Positions 59,270 to 64,000 of a stretch of DNA of 64,000 nt are shown piece after piece. Numbering within the stretch: position 1 is the stretch's first letter; every line of letters starts with the position of its first letter. Source of the stretch: Asparagopsis taxiformis (lineage: Eukaryota > Rhodophyta > Florideophyceae > Bonnemaisoniales > Bonnemaisoniaceae). The DNA lies in assembly GCA_030407315.1 (NCBI GenBank), contig JALQPE010001678.1:1-64000 (forward strand). Reading direction: 5' to 3'. Both the position numbers and the translations under genes were made by a program. The notes under the pieces were generated by a model that ran no database searches, was not told the DNA's origin, and saw only the letters and a list, made by a program, of their open reading frames with translations.

Positions 59270-60586
59270 ATGACCGGTACAGATTGTCGTGACCAGTGCA
59301 ATTCCCAACCCATCCGTCCAGAAGCCATGCATTTTCCGCACAATTTGGAGAGAAGAACTCGCGCCTCTACCAATGCTTGCCAACCCTTCGACCAACAAGA
59401 GGTATGTCGAAATTCCGTAGATTCGATCCGTCGTCGAAATCCACGCGTCGCAAATGAAATCACCCTCGCTCCTCACGAAAGTGATAGCATCACAAGCAAG
59501 AATCGATGTCGCAGTAGATACAGAATTTGGTACATACTTAAGAAACGCAGCCTGCTATCGGTTGTTAACCTTGTTACTTTTCTCTCCCTTGCATGGCACA
59601 TGATATCTATTTCATTCTCTAACAGCAGCTCTGCATCTCCCTCCCTTCACCAATCGTATCCACTAAGTCTCATCCTTGAAGTTCAACGACATAATCTCAC
59701 CATATCTCCATCAGAATTTAAATCACCCTATGCAGGGTATGCCAGTGTCAAAGACGGTACATTTCGAGACAAATACCCATCAACATCCATCATTGGTTCC
59801 AACACCTTTGATGAAATCATCGTAATCACCAGTCCAAAATGCGAGCATCAGTGGGAAGAATTTCAAAGGCACGCGAACAAAATGCAACTCTCCTATCTGA
59901 AATGGCCGCAGAACGACATGCGACACATGACGCTCCGCAACCCGCCCATTCCAATCGCCCCGAGTGCTCTGCACGACAGCGTGACGGGCAATCGTGCCGT
60001 GATGTCCATTCTAAAACGCCAGCTTTTATACCTGGATGCGCACCGTCGCGCATGGGATTTCGTCGTGAAAACAGGAAAGAATCGCGTACTCGTGCTCGAT
60101 GACACACTGTTTCCCACGAATAAATTGCTCAGAAGCTTCCCGTCAATGCTGTCTGATGTTGATCAGGAATCTATTGCGCGACAGCAATCGTGGCATTTTA
60201 TATTTCTTCGCAGGTGGTTTCAGGAGAATGATAAACACTGGAAGAGGGAAAATATCTGGTCCATGAACAGCGTTTATAACCAACCAGTTGTGCACGCCGG
60301 TGTGTCAAATGGAGCTGGGGCTTATGTCATTTCTCTGCAGGGTGCAAGGCTGTTGTTGGAACAGATTCAAGAATATCGGGCGCCGCTCGATGTGGAGATT
60401 GGAAGGTTGCAGAAAGAGTTTCCTAACGAATTTGTTGCACTCAGCACTTGTAATAGCAACTCGTCGATACAATTCTGTCCAGAAAGTATCATCGACATAT
60501 CTACTCAACATTCAAAGTTGATTTTCGACTGTGTATGGAGACGCCTACAAGAAAGGAGGGCTTCACGTTTTTCTGGTAGGCCGTAG
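59270..60586 (+). CDS. GT25-like glycosyltransferase, type II membrane protein
   Basis: The 438-residue frame starts at ATG 59270. A hydrophobic segment (SLLSVVNLVTFLSLAWHMI, about residues 94-112) after a basic stretch looks like a Golgi signal anchor. The catalytic part has FDEIIVITSPKCEHQWEEFQ, GNRAVMSILKRQLLYLDAHR, a DD pair in NRVLVLDDTLFPTNKLL (metal binding), then SNGAGAYVISLQGARLLLEQ and APLDVEIGRLQKEF, which resemble the C-terminal blocks of GT25 enzymes. The donor and acceptor are unknown. The assignment is at the level of a distant family relation. Confidence 0.6.
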   Translation: MTGTDCRDQCNSQPIRPEAMHFPHNLERRTRASTNACQPFDQQEVCRNSVDSIRRRNPRVANEITLAPHESDSITSKNRCRSRYRIWYILKKRSLLSVVNLVTFLSLAWHMISISFSNSSSASPSLHQSYPLSLILEVQRHNLTISPSEFKSPYAGYASVKDGTFRDKYPSTSIIGSNTFDEIIVITSPKCEHQWEEFQRHANKMQLSYLKWPQNDMRHMTLRNPPIPIAPSALHDSVTGNRAVMSILKRQLLYLDAHRRAWDFVVKTGKNRVLVLDDTLFPTNKLLRSFPSMLSDVDQESIARQQSWHFIFLRRWFQENDKHWKRENIWSMNSVYNQPVVHAGVSNGAGAYVISLQGARLLLEQIQEYRAPLDVEIGRLQKEFPNEFVALSTCNSNSSIQFCPESIIDISTQHSKLIFDCVWRRLQERRASRFSGRP

Positions 60587-60856
60587 GATAGTACTCGGAT
60601 TGTTCTTGAGCTCTATACGTCTACTGGGATGGAGCGGCAGCTTTCAGTGGTTCATGAACCTTTTGACCAATTCGACATCAGAGGATGACAATTTCATTAC
60701 ACCAATCCATCACTTTACTAGGCTCTACTCATGGCGGCACATTCATAAATTGGATACCCTCGGGTACACTGGTTTTGGCGGGATCGTGCCTGGAATATTT
60801 TGAAAAGGGAACACTTATAATTTGCCCATCATCAGACCCGATTTTGAAGCATAGAC

Positions 60857-62034
60857 ATGCCGAATGACCCTGAAGTGCTCGTCTTAGACGACACAAGTTC
60901 CGATGACGATTTTGACTTTTCGCAACAATCCCTCCAGCTATCACTACGACATAACCGCCCAGAAAAGCCTTCAAACTCCGGCAGTCCGAAGCGAGCACGT
61001 CAGTCGAAGAAGCAATGCCATGAATCCGATTTGGAAGCACGTCGCAAAGCACGGATTCAGCGCGCATTTGCAGAGCACCAAAACGGCGCCAGCTCCAGAC
61101 GCGAACACATTCGAATAGTCGTCTCACCGGAGTTGCGGGACGATGCCATAGGTCTAGACTTTCTTTCTTCCGCGCGCGTGCTGTTCCCGAAACAGTTACA
61201 GGTTGATGACATCGGCATACCAAACTTGATTTCTTGGCGACGTCTTGCCAATGAGGGGTGTACATCACCGAAAGATGTGATGGTTTCGATGCTGGTATTT
61301 GCTGCCGAAGACTTTGTGGATAAGGTCGATTCTGGCCAGTTGGACAATTACGTCGCGTTTGTGAAGCGGAAAAACAGGGCCATGAAATCTTCTTCGCTAT
61401 ATGTGGCATGGAGAAGGAGCTTAGAAAGAGAGCGCGAATCGCCGTCAAGGACGGGTCACAGGGCATGTTGCTTAGTTCGCAGGGGATACAGGATTGTTAT
61501 ACATACCTCTATATGGAGTATGGCATTCGCTCGCGCGAGAGTGCTACAGTGGGTGAAGTTGCACAGTACGTATGCGATGTGACGGATGCCATTGCGAATA
61601 TGCCATATCATCAAAATGCCGAGTTTATGGAGGCTACTGCAAAGTACAGCGATTCGCGCAGGAAGCTCAGCCATAGAACGGCCGTTTTATCTCAAAGTGC
61701 TGCTGGGAGTGAGGCCGAGTCGGAAATGGGAACGAGCGAACGCCACTGGATTGTTCGTAGCGAAGGAGCAGAAGACCTGGGTTATATGTACCTTGCAACT
61801 CTGTGCAAGATTCCGGGTATCTCGATACATAAGGCCAGAGCTATTCGAGAAAAGTATCCAACTCTGAACTCTCTTTTTCAAGCCTACAAAACATGTTTCA
61901 CAGACAAAGATCGTGATGGAATGCTGGCTGATATTAGGTTCGGTCCTGCAAAGAGACGGATTGGTCCGGCATCTTCGAAACTGGTTGCTCTTGTGTTTAC
62001 ATCCATGGACTCTACTATAACTATACAGTCGTAA
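60857..62034 (+). CDS. EME1: EME1-like subunit of the MUS81 structure-specific nuclease, one frame break
   Basis: EME1 is the non-catalytic partner of MUS81, which cuts branched DNA at stalled forks and recombination joints. The first frame (from ATG 60857) has an acidic start with DDTSSDDDFDFSQQ, then IGIPNLISWRRLANEGC. The second frame carries FFAICGMEKELRKRARI, AQYVCDVTDAIANMPYHQNA, YMYLATLCKIPGISIHKARA and AYKTCFTDKDRDGMLADIRF, followed by RRIGPASSKLVAL. This is the ordered C-terminal half of EME1, including the tandem helix-hairpin-helix part. The frames join near 61386, where an A run (GAAATC) has one base too few. Length when joined is about 390 residues, small for the family. Confidence 0.82.
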
Positions 62035-62503
62035 ATATATATACTGTAGAATCATAATGACGTAAAATAGTGATTTACGCAAGTTTTAAGACAACCTGGT
62101 TTGTGGGATTGAGGAAACGTCATGCAGGAGGCGCTACCAGAGATCACTGCCAAATGATGAAGAGTGGGAATTCGCTGTCCTGGCTTGTCTATCATATCTT
62201 GCATTGTTCTCCAAAACTGGATGCCAGTGCACATGATCGTCGTTCGGATCGTCACCTCTTTTATCGTTCACGTGTTAGTACGTCTATGTATTCGTCCTCC
62301 ATGTTGAATTCGACATCATTTTGCTAATTTGCCGGTTTCTCATTCAGCCGCCTAATGAGGATATCCGTGAGTAATTTTGGTAGTATTCCCTGACAGAGGA
62401 GACCACGTTTCCACATGTTTGGTGAGTTCGACTTTACAAAAAACTGAAATTTTTTCTATAAATATTGTTTTGGTCGGGCCTCTGGGTAAGTTCAGCGTGC
62501 GAT
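62035..62503. other. Intergenic, no gene recognised
   Basis: No convincing frame. The stretch ends at the 5' flank of the tRNA-Phe gene. Confidence 0.5.
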
Positions 62504-62576
62504 GCCGATTTAGCTCAGTTGGGAGAGCGTGAGACTGAAGTTCTTAAGGTCCCCAGTTCGATCCTGGGAGTCGGCA
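62504..62576 (+). tRNA. tRNA-Phe(GAA)
   Basis: A 73-base cloverleaf begins GCCGATT, pairing with AGTCGGC (one T-G pair), with discriminator A. The D arm GCTCAGTTGGGAGAGC, anticodon stem TGAGA/TCTTA with loop CTGAAGT (anticodon GAA) and T arm CCCAG-TTCGATC-CTGGG all fit. There is no intron. CTTTT about eight bases past the end can serve as a weak polymerase III terminator. Confidence 0.96.
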
Positions 62577-62866
62577 AGCATAGCTTTTGATGCGTTGACA
62601 AACAGTATTTTTCTTGGATTTGGCAAGGAGTGCAGAGTTTGTAGTCGACTTCTGCGAGACGCGAATTACTCTCGTGCCATTATCCTGCCAAGTACACCAA
62701 GTCTAGCCACAAAGGCATTTCGGATGGTCGGATTACCAGTGTCACTGCTCTGCTATTCTTACCAAAGCACGAAGCCTGGAACCGGTCCCTGCGTTCCACC
62801 GACGAGAAAACGCCAGGGGCACTAATGCGCTCTTATTCGTTTTCATTTACTATAGAATATACATTT

Positions 62867-64000
62867 CTAGGTCAGACACTTCAACACATCAACTAGCATA
62901 TGATGAGGTGGATCCATGGCTGTCGTAACCAACGGCATGGTTAGAGTCTCATTAGCAATATCTGCTGAAAGCGAAACGTTTGCATTCGAATTTTTCCTTC
63001 GCGCGAGAACTGCAAGAATAGTATCAGCACGTCGCCGACGATCCATATCCTGTTTCCTCTTTTCATGGTCCGCCATCAGGATATCATTGATGTCTAGCAG
63101 GCGGTTGATAGCGGTTGTATCCTTCTTCATTATTTCTCTACAAGAATCATGTGATGTCAGCAGTCGCAACACTTCAACTGCCTTCCCCAGCACAGCTTGG
63201 TCGTATCTGTAATATTGCACACACGTCGACAACAAATCAATGCTCTCCACCGAACTCACAATTTCAAATGCACTTTCTTCTCCGACTGATAGATTGCGAA
63301 TAATTGACAGTGCCATGTCAAATAGCTCAGAGTCGCGTTGCGAACAGAAGCATGCTCTGATAACCGTCAATACAGTTGGGATGATGATTCGATACAACTT
63401 GCTTTCATCATCATACCCTGATCTTGCAGAGTTTTTCAATTCAGACTCTGCCTGTACAGATTGAGTGGCTGAAGAAATTCGACGAAGCGTCGATCCAAGT
63501 TGATCCGATGCAGCTGAGTCTTGCAACAGGCTTCGGACTGACTGTGGAGAGTTTCGGATGTTGAATTCGTCCAGTTCGGATGAAAGCTCGTCCAAGCATC
63601 CTGTGATGACCACACAGTGTTCGGCGCAATCATCGGCAGAAAGAGACCCGGTAGAACTCGTGAAATCAGAGCCGTGCAGATCCGATTGTGGCAAATACTC
63701 ACCACCCGTATGGACAGAGTCATCAACACTTCCGCTATTGATATCACTCTGAGGCGAATACATCCTCCTCCGGCTCGCTCTCCTCGACCCGACAGTTTCA
63801 TGCTCCTCTTCTTCAGGAGCGGAATAGTCCAATCGCTCGATATAGTTTTCGGTTACCAACGCATTTGTATCTTGCAGACATACATCATCGCTCTGTAGCT
63901 CAACGGCGTCATCGATAGTCCTTTCAGAGGTGTATGGCTTTTGAGCCAATGCATCAGACTTGTGTTGGGCTACAACTTCCAGCATAGCTTCCATTTGCGG
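62867..64000 (-). CDS. ARM-like protein C-terminal part, cut by the right edge
   Basis: The frame is open to the edge, so the true start lies outside. The first 150 visible residues are acidic and Ser-rich. The following helical part, including IPTVLTVIRACFCSQRDSEL, FDMALSIIRNLSVGEESAFE and AVLGKAVEVLRLLTSHDSCR, has the spacing of armadillo-type repeats and ends in a basic stretch (KRKQDMDRRRRADTILAVLA). Repeats like these close ASPM/Asp spindle proteins, among others, but the match is too weak to name a family. Confidence 0.5.
   Translation of the reverse strand, partial: PQMEAMLEVVAQHKSDALAQKPYTSERTIDDAVELQSDDVCLQDTNALVTENYIERLDYSAPEEEEHETVGSRRASRRRMYSPQSDINSGSVDDSVHTGGEYLPQSDLHGSDFTSSTGSLSADDCAEHCVVITGCLDELSSELDEFNIRNSPQSVRSLLQDSAASDQLGSTLRRISSATQSVQAESELKNSARSGYDDESKLYRIIIPTVLTVIRACFCSQRDSELFDMALSIIRNLSVGEESAFEIVSSVESIDLLSTCVQYYRYDQAVLGKAVEVLRLLTSHDSCREIMKKDTTAINRLLDINDILMADHEKRKQDMDRRRRADTILAVLARRKNSNANVSLSADIANETLTMPLVTTAMDPPHHMLVDVLKCLT

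Noticed and set aside
1..64000. CRISPR arrays, bacterial operons or phage genes
   Set aside because: No spaced direct repeats and no bacterial gene order were seen; the content is eukaryotic throughout.

Overview
This is nuclear DNA of a photosynthetic-lineage eukaryote. The genes are typical of eukaryotes: eIF3k, a CDK7-type kinase, a Rav1/DMXL WD40 giant, DENN, SAPS and RBR proteins, EME1, two polymerase III tRNA genes and a Copia retrotransposon. They lie 10 to 500 bases apart and most are single open frames, but the CDK7-like gene has GT-AG introns of about 100 bases. BASS- and TauE-type carriers, a TrpD2-like protein and a LON-N protein, each with a transit-peptide-like N-terminus, point to plastids. 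A secreted protein ending in a hedgehog-type Hint domain fits a red alga best. The red-alga assignment is inference; no marker gene in the window settles it.

Left part (1-7000): a decayed Copia polyprotein with a probable 3' LTR, then sparse DNA with one orphan gene (minus strand, about 3.8-4.5 kb) and a possible broken membrane-protein gene (5.2-6.1 kb). From 7 kb the DNA is gene-dense: CMS1, STK19, a GT23 fucosyltransferase-like enzyme, BolA and tRNA-Gly(CCC). After a 2 kb gap come SAPS, an RWD-RBR E3 ligase, GNA1, two tandem TSPO genes, DENND6 and a LON-N protein. Next are a large orphan with SUMO-interaction-like motifs, a UBA/CUE plus TULIP-like protein, and the 2.36 kilo-residue Rav1/DMXL protein. 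They are followed by NOPCHAP1-like, TrpD2-like, eIF3k, the Hint protein, a multi-pass membrane protein, an FkbM methyltransferase and a TauE carrier. The right part holds CDK7, an ABC-class ATPase, an Akr1-type ankyrin-DHHC transferase, a C2H2 factor, a BASS carrier, a GT25-like enzyme, EME1, tRNA-Phe(GAA) and a partial ARM-like gene cut by the right edge.

The genes do not form one pathway, but several themes recur. Surface glycoconjugates: GNA1 (UDP-GlcNAc supply), GT23, GT25, FkbM methyltransferase, and two proteins with Pro-rich ectodomains. Endomembrane traffic: DENND6, Rav1/DMXL, Akr1. Ribosome and translation: CMS1, NOPCHAP1, eIF3k. Genome maintenance and cell cycle: STK19, EME1, CDK7. 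Many genes sit as head-to-head pairs with 310-540 bases between start codons, or tail-to-tail with as little as 9 bases between stops.

The items most worth a second look are the Hint-tailed secreted protein, the single-base reading-frame breaks in five otherwise well conserved or orderly genes, the UBA/CUE-TULIP architecture, the second, divergent TSPO, and the 922-residue orphan.
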